Of a stretch of 64,000 nucleotides of DNA, positions 53,405-62,600 are shown in pieces. The stretch comes from Bacteroidota bacterium (GTDB lineage: Bacteria; Bacteroidota; Bacteroidia; M30B66): contig JAIXUS010000085.1 of NCBI GenBank assembly GCA_027483445.1, positions 1 to 64,000 of the forward strand. Reading direction: 5' to 3'. The stretch's first letter is position 1; the number at the start of each line of letters is the position of its first letter. The notes under the pieces are model-generated. The model was not told the DNA's origin. It did not search any database and saw only the letters and a program-made list of their open reading frames with translations. A program made the translations under genes and the position numbers.

Positions 53405-54844
53405 ATGATCAAACTACGCACGCTCCTGGCAATGCTCTGCTTTGCCTCACATGGCCTTTGGGCGCAATCGCTCACCGGGCCCGAAAGCATCGAATTCGAC
53501 CTCTTTCACAACCGTTACCTGATTTCCAACTCCGACAATGGGCAGATTCTGGCCCGCGACATGGCCGGAACCCTCAGTGTATTTGCCGATAATGTAAGTC
53601 CCAGTCCTTATGGCCTCGAAATTCTGGGCAATGTGCTCTACGCCAATTGCGGCGGGCTGGTGAAGGGCTTCGACCTTGAGACCGGCAGCGAAGTTTTCTC
53701 ACTCAACCTTGGCGCAACCTTCCTTAACGGTATTACTACCGACGGACTTTTCAATCTTTTCGTTACCGACTTCAGCACTAAGCGTTTATACCGTGTTCGC
53801 CCTGCCGCCAATGCCTTTAACGTGATGGCCCAAAACCTGGTGCAGAGTCCCAATGGCATCGAATACGACCAGGCCAACCAACGGCTGGTGTTTGTAAACT
53901 GGGGAAACAACGCGCCCATCAAGGCCTTCAACCTGCTCGATTCTACCGTAACCACCATTGCCACAACCACCCTTGGCAATTGCGATGGCATCTGCTGGAA
54001 TGGCCTCGACAGTTGGTACATCACCGCGTGGACCGGCGCTAAGCTCGTAAAGTTCGACCGCGATTTTGCCCAGGCGCCTCAAACCATCGCCACCGGTTTG
54101 TCGTCGCCGGCCGACATCGATTACAATCTCCGTGGCGACACGGTAGCCATCCCCAATTCGGGCAACAATACACTTCGTTTTGTAGGAATGCCAGCCATTT
54201 CGAACGTAAATTGTAACCTGCTTCCACTCGAAACGCTGCAAGGTTCGGCAGCCTTCTACAACGACCTCAGTTCGTTTGGCGACTCGGTGCTGAGCATCAG
54301 GTTGCTAAATAACTCAGGCCTAGGCTTTGCTTACCCACTTGCCCGGTTTACACCCATTTCGGCCCTTCCGGAGGGCATGAGCATCACGCCGGGCTTCGAG
54401 CAGTTTAACGTCTTCGCCTCCGCCTGGAACCCCGATTCGATAGTCGAAGCCACTTGTCCTTTCCTGGTTACGCAGCCCATCATGCCCAACACCATTTTGC
54501 AGTTTAAGGTCGACATCACCAACCTGCTTCCATCCAATGCCGATACCTGCTTTTTCACCGATACATTCAGCGTAAACCTCAATCCCGATAACGTTTTGCA
54601 GGCCATGAAGGCCGAGTATTCACCGGTCGTTTTCCCCAATCCATTCGCCGATCAAATTCAGGTAGAGTTAAGCAGCGCATCCAGCCCTGCGCCGCTGTTG
54701 TTCGACATGAGCGGTCGCAAGTGGGTGGTGCCCGCAACGCGGGATGGCCAAACGCTTCGGTTCAAAACAACCGACATTCCATCGGGAGTTTACCTCTTGC
54801 ATTTTCCGGGACAAGGCATTAAGCCCCGGCGTTTGGTGAAATAG
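53405..54844 (+). CDS. T9SS protein with NHL/SMP-30-like beta-propeller
   Basis: 479 residues, signal peptide (LAMLCFASHGLWAQ). The propeller (about 25-290) shows recurring SPNGIEYDQANQRLVFVNWG, SPYGLEILGNVLYANCGGLV, NGITTDGLFNLFVTDFS and SPADIDYNLRGDTVAIPNSG blades, like SMP-30/gluconolactonase and NHL folds, without the clear metal triad. The C-terminal 75 residues (VFPNPFADQIQVEL ... TDIPSGVYLLHF) form a T9SS type A sorting domain. The ATG at 53405 is preferred over an extension running into the pseudogene. Confidence 0.8.
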   Translation: MIKLRTLLAMLCFASHGLWAQSLTGPESIEFDLFHNRYLISNSDNGQILARDMAGTLSVFADNVSPSPYGLEILGNVLYANCGGLVKGFDLETGSEVFSLNLGATFLNGITTDGLFNLFVTDFSTKRLYRVRPAANAFNVMAQNLVQSPNGIEYDQANQRLVFVNWGNNAPIKAFNLLDSTVTTIATTTLGNCDGICWNGLDSWYITAWTGAKLVKFDRDFAQAPQTIATGLSSPADIDYNLRGDTVAIPNSGNNTLRFVGMPAISNVNCNLLPLETLQGSAAFYNDLSSFGDSVLSIRLLNNSGLGFAYPLARFTPISALPEGMSITPGFEQFNVFASAWNPDSIVEATCPFLVTQPIMPNTILQFKVDITNLLPSNADTCFFTDTFSVNLNPDNVLQAMKAEYSPVVFPNPFADQIQVELSSASSPAPLLFDMSGRKWVVPATRDGQTLRFKTTDIPSGVYLLHFPGQGIKPRRLVK

Positions 54845-54969
54845 CGCGGAAATACGCTATACAAATTGTGTTTGTTTTGGGTTGATGGCTTTTCCAGGCG
54901 CCTGAAATGAACCTGTTTTATGCATCATCAACGAGAAATCAAATAGAATAACCCCAATTCAGGTTCCGC

Positions 54970-55359
54970 ATGCTCAAAGGAATTCATCATGTAGCCATAA
55001 TTTGCAGCGACATCGAGCGCTCCAAACAATTTTACACCGAATTGCTGGGTTTTCGAGTTGCTGCAGAAGTGTATCGCGAGGAGCGCCAATCGTGGAAAGT
55101 AGATTTACAACTCAACGGAGTTTATTGTATCGAGCTCTTTAGCTTTCCGCAGGTGCCGGCACGCCTCTCGAGGCCCGAAGCGGCGGGCTTGAGGCATCTC
55201 GCTTTTTCTGTCGAAAACCTGCATGCATGGGTGGATGCGCTTGAGGCAAAAGGCCTTCCCTGCGAGCCCATACGCACCGATCCATACAGCGGAGCACAAT
55301 TCACCTTTTGCTCCGACCCTGATGGATTGCCAGTAGAGTTTTATGAGTGGCAAGTTTAA
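54970..55359 (+). CDS. Small VOC-family protein (glyoxalase I-like, YaeR type)
   Basis: 129 residues. LKGIHHVAIICSDIERSKQFYTELLGF, then CIELFSFPQVPARLSRPEAAGLRHLAF and DPDGLPVEFYEW give the metal ligands His7, Glu (CIELF), His (LRHLAF) and Glu (VEFYE), as in SMU1112c/YaeR proteins. Probably detoxifies or isomerises a small carbonyl compound; substrate unknown. Stand-alone gene. Confidence 0.88.
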   Translation: MLKGIHHVAIICSDIERSKQFYTELLGFRVAAEVYREERQSWKVDLQLNGVYCIELFSFPQVPARLSRPEAAGLRHLAFSVENLHAWVDALEAKGLPCEPIRTDPYSGAQFTFCSDPDGLPVEFYEWQV

Positions 55360-55555
55360 ATTTCCAGGGCATCAAACACCGTGACCCTTTCTGGATGGCG
55401 AATTATTCAGCGTTTACCGCCAGGGCAAGGGGTAGCTTCAGTTTGCGCTTGGACGTAAACGTGGGTTTTCGGTGCATTCAACTTTCTGCCCGCACCGAAT
55501 CGGATATGCACAAAGGTTCATGTTTGCGCGGCACCTTGGCTGACACAAGGCCTGT

Positions 55556-56609
55556 GTTATACCCAGTTACGTTTATTTTATTTCATAGATTAAATGAATT
55601 ATCTATTATGTAACATTATTTTTGATAGCTAAACTTTTTTTTTAACAACGTGTTTTTTGCAAAATAACGATATGATTTTACTCGACCTTTTTTGTCAAAC
55701 CATGATACACTATAGTAAGAATCATGAGTTGGTGAATTTTCGAAGTATAATCTTATTCGCCATGGTATGCTTGTCTTTATAGGTTGGATGTCTGTCAAAT
55801 TGTTCCGTTTATAGTAAGTACTATACAGATTTATTTGCTTTCTTCCCCAATATCGATAAACAGTTCTGATCTCAGTTACTTTCTCCGTATCGAATCCAAT
55901 CTCTACAACCGTTTTTTTTCGTATACGTCCTTGTTCATCTGTCTCGTATTGAAATGTGAGTTTATTACCTTCACAATTGCAATTTGAATTTGTTGCAGAA
56001 ACGAATGCGTTTGTTGTAGAGTCAAATTGCATCGTCATGCCACAGTCATTGCAACGACTCCTGCTGGAAGTAGATAAGTGATTCATAGAATCATATTCAA
56101 ATCTTCTTATATCAATGGTGTCTCCACCCGCTGTCAGTCGTATTTGTTTTTTGAGTCTTCCCGAATCGTCAAGAAGACTTTCGAAATAGTAAGGCCTCGG
56201 ATTTCTGGTTGTGTCCCAGATCAAAAATCTTGTGCTATCTATCCCGTCTATATATCTTGCCCAGCTGAATTTATATCTAAACTTTTTTTCTAGCAATGAG
56301 TGATATACTAGTTTATATGTCTGGCTATAGTTGTCCCGTTTTTTAGAGTCTTTCGAATTCCAGCTAACAAAATTTAAACTATCAACAGATCCTGACCAAC
56401 TGTAAAACCTATTGCCTGTTTCGTCTGATTTTATTTTGCATTTAATACGAAAGTTTGATTCATAAAAAACAGAATATTCGTCCGGTTCGAAAATCAATTG
56501 TGCACGTCCGTAATTTGTTAGACTAAAAAGAAGAAATAAAAGATATATTTTAATTTGTGTCATCGAAAAGTATCCTGGGCCTATAGCTTTGTCTGTAATT
56601 GGGCATAAC
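55556..56609. repeat. Short inverted repeat bracketing one AT-rich gene
   Basis: GTTATACCCAGTTAC at 55556-55570 and GTAATTGGGCATAAC at 56595-56609 are inverted and agree at 13 of 15 positions. They enclose one AT-rich gene (55616-56563). A weaker relative, GTTATACTCATTTG, lies at 59141-59154 beyond the other end of the AT-rich block. The function is unknown; a recombination or insertion site is one possibility. Confidence 0.5.
55616..56563 (-). CDS. Secreted protein with RHS/YD-like repeats, unknown function
   Basis: 315 residues when started at MTQIKIYLLFLLFSLTNYGRAQ, which is a good signal peptide; a longer reading to 56704 lacks one. The C-terminal half contains YD-like strands (RFEYDSMNHLSTSSR, FQYETDEQGRIRKKTVV and SWFDKKGRVKSYRYF), and a Cys cluster (RCNDCG ... 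NCNCEG) that may hold metal. The gene is much richer in A and T than the adjoining regions, with matching codon use, and is bracketed by short inverted repeats, so recent acquisition is likely. Confidence 0.6.
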   Translation of the reverse strand: MTQIKIYLLFLLFSLTNYGRAQLIFEPDEYSVFYESNFRIKCKIKSDETGNRFYSWSGSVDSLNFVSWNSKDSKKRDNYSQTYKLVYHSLLEKKFRYKFSWARYIDGIDSTRFLIWDTTRNPRPYYFESLLDDSGRLKKQIRLTAGGDTIDIRRFEYDSMNHLSTSSRSRCNDCGMTMQFDSTTNAFVSATNSNCNCEGNKLTFQYETDEQGRIRKKTVVEIGFDTEKVTEIRTVYRYWGRKQINLYSTYYKRNNLTDIQPIKTSIPWRIRLYFENSPTHDSYYSVSWFDKKGRVKSYRYFAKNTLLKKKFSYQK

Positions 56610-56743
56610 GTAGGCAGATTTGCGTCCGTTTCGGATTTTGGACCGAAAGGCTGCTTGTCATGACGTAAAAATAGTAAAAAACGAGAAGCCCAAAATGTCC
56701 TCAAATGCCCAAATGGCGAAAATTTGTGGTTGGTGGCTGTGCT

Positions 56744-57766
56744 TTATTCTTCATATCCAATAAAAAAGTCGGAATTAGATTTTATCCTTACGTCTTTACT
56801 TAATTCAATATTTTCATTACTTATTAAGTTTAAATCCTCATTAATAGCTTGATAGTAAGTTTCTAAAAGCAGTTTCATTGTAACTAGTTCAATCATATTT
56901 CTGTGCATAATTGTAAATTCATTGTGGGTTGAAGAAATTTTGTTTTGATGTTTCATCATCTCCTCATTGAACTTTATGTTTTCGGGAAGCCGTCTAGTAA
57001 CCTCAATGGGTTCGCCATTCCAATGGCCTCCGGGTCTTGCTGGTCCATAATGCAAGAAAGTTTCAGTTTCAGGCTTCTTTGAGGCAAGCGAATATGAAAA
57101 ATCAAAACTATTTAGTGTCGCTTTAATGCTATACTCCTTGACATATTTTGTCATAAGTATATTTTCAAAATTTGTTAAGTACTTATTGTATTGCTTTTCA
57201 TATTCATTGAATAGCTTTACAAGCCTTTCCTTTTTTTCCTCAATTATTTGCTTAACCACAGCTGCACCTTTTCTTTCGGATACAACTTGTGCAAACTCAC
57301 AGATTTGTATTAATCGTGGAATGTGGCTCACCCTATTTTCAAATTTAAAAATATAGGTAAGATTTTCAGTAAGCCTGTCCCAACCTTGCGTATGTATTCT
57401 GTACCTAAGACGTTCTTCTTCCGGTAAATTAAAATAGTTGTTTTGGATACTAATAATGGATGAATATCTTTCATCTAGGGTACTTATATTCAGTTCATTT
57501 CTTACCTCTTCTGCAACAATGGCTCTAATTTTAGATGGTAATTCATCAAGCATAGTTATTATTTGCCTATTTTGTTCAGTAATGAAGTCAATTTTCCTGT
57601 CAATAATATTTAGATGATTCTTTATGTCTTTAAGTAGGCCAATTATTTTTCTATTTTCATCACGTTGTGCAAAGTACCCTGCTATCGCAGCAGCTACGCT
57701 TATACCAGTTGTTACATCGCCTACCGTAACACTTTTCCAAATTATTTTTTCAGTTATACCAGCCAT
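56744..57766 (-). CDS. Helical protein with N-terminal membrane segment, unknown
   Basis: 340 residues. A hydrophobic stretch (about 13-33, VTVGDVTTGISVAAAIAGYFA) is followed by a coiled-coil-rich region (LLKDIKNHLNIIDRKIDFITEQNRQIITML) and then an almost wholly helical body (VVKQIIEEKKERLVKLFNEYEKQY). A Gly-Pro loop (HYGPARPGGHWNGEP) interrupts it near the C-terminus. No catalytic motif. It may be a membrane-associated or pore-related protein, but this is a guess. Part of an AT-rich operon reading 58706-59023, 57778-58728, then this gene (11-bp gap). Confidence 0.6.
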   Translation of the reverse strand: MAGITEKIIWKSVTVGDVTTGISVAAAIAGYFAQRDENRKIIGLLKDIKNHLNIIDRKIDFITEQNRQIITMLDELPSKIRAIVAEEVRNELNISTLDERYSSIISIQNNYFNLPEEERLRYRIHTQGWDRLTENLTYIFKFENRVSHIPRLIQICEFAQVVSERKGAAVVKQIIEEKKERLVKLFNEYEKQYNKYLTNFENILMTKYVKEYSIKATLNSFDFSYSLASKKPETETFLHYGPARPGGHWNGEPIEVTRRLPENIKFNEEMMKHQNKISSTHNEFTIMHRNMIELVTMKLLLETYYQAINEDLNLISNENIELSKDVRIKSNSDFFIGYEE

Positions 57767-57777
57767 AATTTTTGTTT

Positions 57778-58728
57778 TTAGAAAAAGTTCAATAGTGTTG
57801 AATTAAATCTAATTGTCACCATTCCGCCATATTCAATCTTATTAAAATCATCCATTCCTTTTGTCATAATGCTCAAAAACGGACTTAAACCTATTTTTAC
57901 ATTTGCGTTGCCTTTGATTAGCGGATAATAAAAAGTCCAAAACTCAAGACGTAATCTATTTAGACTGTTGAATGGATTTGTTTGTCCTTTGCTTCCAATT
58001 ATATCATAATAAACCGCAGGTGCATAGCTAAAATCTCCCTTACCTGGATAGAATTGAAAAGCAAAGGCAGGTGAGAATGTTGGCTGCACTGAAGGTTGGT
58101 CAACAATCATATTCGTAGTTGTAATTACCCCATTGGAGTTGGGTAGATTAACAACTCCAACTTCCTTTCCTGCCCTCCAATCATAAGAATATCTAATCCT
58201 AATTTGAGGTGAGAATTGCTTTGTTCCAAACTTACCTTGAGTAAAGAACCCAATATATTTGATTTCACCACCAAATGAATTTTCTGCATTTATATTCTCC
58301 TCAGATTTATTTCCTGTTGGATAGTATTTAAACTCTGCAAAGCCATACTCAAATTGTCCGCCAAATGAATGTGTGTTAATTAAACCCCCATCACTGATAT
58401 TATATATGGTATATTGAAGCGCCAGAATGCTTCTCCAAGTACTTGTAAATCTATCAATTTGAACTACATTATCGTTCTTGTTTGTTAAAGGAATTCTGAA
58501 GGTCGGTCTTATCAAAAAAGAATTTCCTCCATCTTTAGATACTTTTGAACCACCAATATCAACTGAATCTTGTTTAAATATAAATTCTGGTCCAACTTCT
58601 AATTGGGCTTCTTTTATAGATGTGTTAACTGTAGCAAATGGTGCTATTTTAAAATTTGCATTTTGAGCAAATGTTTGAGCAGTTGTCACTAACAGTATCA
58701 GGATACTACAAAGTAATGTCTGTTTCAT
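57778..58728 (-). CDS. Outer-membrane beta-barrel protein, unknown
   Basis: 316 residues from the ATG at 58728, which starts a signal peptide (LLCSILILLVTTAQTFAQ); another ATG 9 bp upstream is possible. The body shows amphipathic strands (SFLIRPTFRIPL, SFGGQFEYGFAEFKYY, GEIKYIGFFTQGKFG, IRIRYSYDWRAG, FSPAFAFQFYPGKGDF, YGGMVTIRFNSTLLNFF), ending in Phe as outer-membrane barrels do. No family identified. Its start lies inside the end of the 105-residue gene (overlap of at least 23 bp). Confidence 0.6.
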   Translation of the reverse strand: MKQTLLCSILILLVTTAQTFAQNANFKIAPFATVNTSIKEAQLEVGPEFIFKQDSVDIGGSKVSKDGGNSFLIRPTFRIPLTNKNDNVVQIDRFTSTWRSILALQYTIYNISDGGLINTHSFGGQFEYGFAEFKYYPTGNKSEENINAENSFGGEIKYIGFFTQGKFGTKQFSPQIRIRYSYDWRAGKEVGVVNLPNSNGVITTTNMIVDQPSVQPTFSPAFAFQFYPGKGDFSYAPAVYYDIIGSKGQTNPFNSLNRLRLEFWTFYYPLIKGNANVKIGLSPFLSIMTKGMDDFNKIEYGGMVTIRFNSTLLNFF

Positions 58729-59023
58729 AATAACCATTATTTAGTGTTAAAGTCAAAGATTGGTCATCTGCGGTTCCCGGCAAGTCGATACTTAACTTGA
58801 ATGAAGCTTTTCCAATTCCAACAACACGAATTTTAATTCTAACTTGAGCATCAGGAATTTTTCCCGAAGTGCTTCTTTTCTTTGTACCATCTGCTTGAAT
58901 TACAGGTATGCCATTAATGGAAGCGTAAAATAATGAAACACTTCCACTAACTGCTTCTAAAGAGAGAGAAAATTCTCTTGTCTTTTCTATCTCAAGTATG
59001 TTTAAGTTTTTCTTTTTTGCCAT
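58706..59023 (-). CDS. Small beta-rich protein of unknown function
   Basis: 105 residues, no signal peptide. Lys-rich start (AKKKNLNILEIEKTREFSLS) and two blocks of alternating hydrophobic residues (VSLFYASINGIPVIQADG; VGIGKASFKLSIDLPG) with a C-terminal NNGYYETDITL, suggesting a compact beta-sandwich. First gene of the AT-rich three-gene unit and overlaps the next gene. No match recognised; a chaperone, an immunity protein or a component of a structure would all fit the context. Confidence 0.55.
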   Translation of the reverse strand: MAKKKNLNILEIEKTREFSLSLEAVSGSVSLFYASINGIPVIQADGTKKRSTSGKIPDAQVRIKIRVVGIGKASFKLSIDLPGTADDQSLTLTLNNGYYETDITL

Positions 59024-59230
59024 TTTATATAAAGTTTTAAAGTTCCAAATTATTGTTGCGTTTCTGTTAGCATTACCACCAACTAGTTTATACGCCCATC
59101 TTTATTCGTTTATTCTTCCTTTATGTATTGATTTGCGCAAGTTATACTCATTTGTTGAAAGTGCAAGTACAATTTGCAAAAATTGCTAAAACCAATGGCT
59201 TGGGTTCATAGCACCAGTCGCGATTTTTAA

Positions 59231-59605
59231 TTCGGCTCCCATGGCCGGTTTCGGTTTTTTGTTTGAAGGAGTGCCTTTTATGCGCCCGTTTTCCCGCGGC
59301 ACGCAAAACTTGCGTTAGAGGCTCGTGTGGTATTGGGCTGTTTGGGGCTCGCCACGGGGCTTACATTTTACCCTGGTGCAGCGGTAAGCCCGCGTTAGCG
59401 GTTGCAGCGGAAAGCCCGGAGCCGCGGCGCAGTGTCCGGCGCGGAGCCGCGGGGGGCGCTGCGGGCGAGGACTTGCAGCGGAAAACGCGGCCGCTGTACG
59501 TGGGTTTACAGTGTTGCCTGAGGCTCGAAATGCGGCAACGCCCAAAACACAGTAAACCACACCTCACTCGCATGTGTGCAGTTTGCTGTGCCTTGGGCGT
59601 GGAAA
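59231..59605. repeat. GC-rich intergenic repeat patch
   Basis: A strongly GC-rich block in the middle of AT-rich sequence, with three copies of TGCAGCGGwAA (59377, 59403, 59474; first two 26 bp apart and extending to TGCAGCGGwAAGCCCG), two copies of GGAGCCGCGG (59418, 59443; 25 bp apart) and an inverted pair GGCTTAC / GTAAGCC (59358-59364 / 59384-59390). Open frames here have no coding features. It may be a REP-like element or the remnant of one; not a CRISPR because the units are uneven and spacers differ in length. Confidence 0.5.
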
Positions 59606-59614
59606 ACCGTTTAG

Positions 59615-62600
59615 TTACAACTTGATGAGCTTAAAGGTTTTTTCAAAGGTGCTGTTGTAACACTTCACAAAGTAATTGCCGGGAGCAAAGCCTTGCAGTG
59701 AAATAAGGGTTTTGCCACCTTCTTTATTCGAAAGGGTGCCTGAATGTACTGGTCGCCCTAGCAAATCAACAATAACGATGCTTACATTTTCGGAGATTGA
59801 AGCTCCCGGAGCCAGTTCGATGGTTACCTGATCAACGGTTGGATTGGGGTACATCCTGAGCAAATGCTGCGCTTGATCGTTTTGCAATTGCTCAAGCGAT
59901 GTGCTGATACCAATCGGAACGGTTGCCCTGAAATTGCATAAGCCTGAACCGTCTTTCACAATTACATTGTAGTTCCCCACGGGCAGATTCGAAAATACAT
60001 TGTTAGTCACGAAGTTGTTTCCTCCATCATTGCTGTAGAGTATCGGAGCCACGCCCGCACCGGGAGTAATTACAATGGAACCATCGGCAGTGGCCGATGA
60101 TGTAGCCGGTGTTACGTCGATATCGGCAACGGTAAATGAGCAAAGCTCGACAATTATGGTTGTATCATAGGTGCAATTCATCATTCCACCCTGAACAACT
60201 ATATTGTATGAACCAGGAGCTAATCCGGCAAAGGTATTGGAGGTTTGGAAGGTGACACCGTTGTTTAAGCTATACTGATATGGCCCAACTCCCGATGTCA
60301 TGAAAATTTTGATAGAGCCGTTGTTGTTGTAAGTGTGTGTGATCTGGATATCGGCTTCCATTCCGCAGCCTCCTGCGGGACAAAAACTTTCTGTTACTTC
60401 ATCTTCGAATTCACCATTGTTTGATACAAGCACAGTACCTGTGGAATTTAAGACTTGGAAATTTCCATTTCCAAAATTGCAGCAAATACCATCTCCAAAA
60501 GAATCAAAAAGCGTGATGCTAAAACAAGAATTATAATCTACGCAAATATCCTTGGTGAATACACCCGTAGCAAAATCTAAATCGCCGCTATCCACAACTC
60601 TTTGCTGGGTATTGTCGTAAATTTCCCAAGTAGTTTCATTAGGGAAATCGTCAGGATTAATTACCAGAATTATGATGTCGTAATTCGACTCTTCATTGGT
60701 CGTTCCTGTAGCCGAATTGTTTCCACCTCCGCCATCAACCTGATTATTCACACTCAAAATATTGATGGTAATTAAATTTCCTTGGGTTGATAGATTATTA
60801 TCAATATTAACCGCTAGTGTAGCTTGCTCCTGAGAAGGAATATTTACCACCTCAGAGAAAGTTCCGTAAGTCAACCCATTTACAATTACCACATATTGAA
60901 CGTTTGTGATGGTGGTTTCTCCATGGTTGGTGATTTTAAAAGTGGCTTCCACTTCATCATTACAAGCGACATTCAATGAACCTATCGTAATTCCGCCATC
61001 CAAAACAGGTATTTTACTGATGGTTGCAATTAACGTGTCGTTTTTGCTAAATTGATCTTCATCATCAGAAACGATGCACTTTACGGTGTAATTGCCAATC
61101 GCTGAAAAGTTTGCCGGTGTTGTAAATTGATAATTGGCGCTGTTAAAGGCATCAATTGTTTCGCTAATCGTAAGTGTTTGAATAAATTGATTATTCACGT
61201 AAAGTGAAATGTCAAAATTACTCATCGGATTTAATCCATTGTTTGAAATGGTTACTGATACCAATTCATTATTTCCTAAACTGGATGAGGATTGAGGATT
61301 AATCACAGCCTCCACGCCCAAATCATAATCTCCTCGAATATCTCCCCAAAACGACACCCATGGCCGGGCTTGTTTAATAATCAATTGCCCTGATGAATCT
61401 ACTTTGTATTCAATATCCATGGCAAAACCTTCCTGGCCAACCGCATCATAAAGAATGGCAAATTCATTGTGAATTACGGTTAAATAATCTCTTAACTGAT
61501 CAAGATAAACCTGATCCATAACGAGTTGCCCCGGAGCCGTGAGGTTCGATAAATTCAATACGAGGTAACCTGAGCCCTGAGTAGGGTTTTCATACAATAA
61601 GAGTTCTTCAGGTACAGAATTGGGATCGGGGTTTGTAATTAGCGATTCTCCCACCTGAGTATTCAAATAGAAGGTTCCTTCTGTATCATAAATGGGGTCG
61701 ATACTGATACCCACACCGTTCGATTCTTCTTCTTCGTAGTTGGGGTGGCAAAGCACCGCCATTGCTGCAACATAATGGTCGACGCGATAGAAGTCTCTTT
61801 CTTCAAAAGCCCTGAAATTCCACATGCTGGCAAAAACCTGCTTGATGGTTTTGGAGATATGGCCTTCGTCGAGGCGATGTGTTTTTGAGGTGTATAAACC
61901 GGCACCGCTAAATCCGGGCAAATCTTCGTTGTTTGTACTCGAGCGGCATCTCACTTTAGTGCCCGGCGGGAAGGCGTTGTGCATGGCTTGAAGAGAATCC
62001 ATCATCCAAGCCGGCATTGGCGCATTCCGGATATCTTCTCTGAAGGTGCTCAACCGTTCTTCCCGAAAATTAATGTCGTTGATAAATGCCGGATTATTAA
62101 TCATCACTTCTATTTCTGCATAGAAATTATTGAATTTCATAAATTCATCGTAATAATAAAACGGAATGCCGAAACCGTTGGGAATCGTTCCTTCAGGAAA
62201 TCCGAATGTTCTCATCGTGGCCACATTGGCGCATTTTGCCCCAAAGGCCCGCGACATTTCAAATTCAATTTCGTTGAGGGGTTTGATTTGCGTTACGCTC
62301 AGATCACGAACAGGTATCTGGGGCTCTGTGGGCCTTAAGTTTTCATACCAGGCATTCACCTCTTCGAGCGTGGCCGGCAGCAAAATATACCGATCATTTT
62401 CTACGATATAATGCACATACGTTCCCAGCAGATTGGCAATGGAGTCGATGGAGAGCGGGTTTGCGATGTAGGCATTGGGAATATCTTCCTGAATGGCTCT
62501 CAGATTCACGTGCGAAAGGGGAGTTTGAATTACCGAAGTAATAATCCCGCCAACCCTGGGCAAGGAATTAGGCAGTTGATCATACAACACGATATCTCTT

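Noticed and set aside
55347-55613. Small gene after the VOC gene
   Set aside because: The frame overlaps the VOC gene and its translation shows no domain or typical composition; left as non-coding.
55616-56704. Gene start at 56704 for the RHS-like protein
   Set aside because: The extra 47 residues lack a signal peptide and run through the inverted repeat; ATG 56563 gives a clear one.
55540-59160. Integron attC-like interpretation of the GTTATRC motifs
   Set aside because: The motif does not fit the GTTRRRY core (T at the second purine position), there is no convincing paired core at the right distance, and no integrase gene is in the window.
59361-59573. Several overlapping long open frames on both strands in the GC-rich patch
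   Set aside because: Long frames are expected by chance in GC-rich DNA; their translations are Arg/Pro/Ala-rich, with no start signal or domain.
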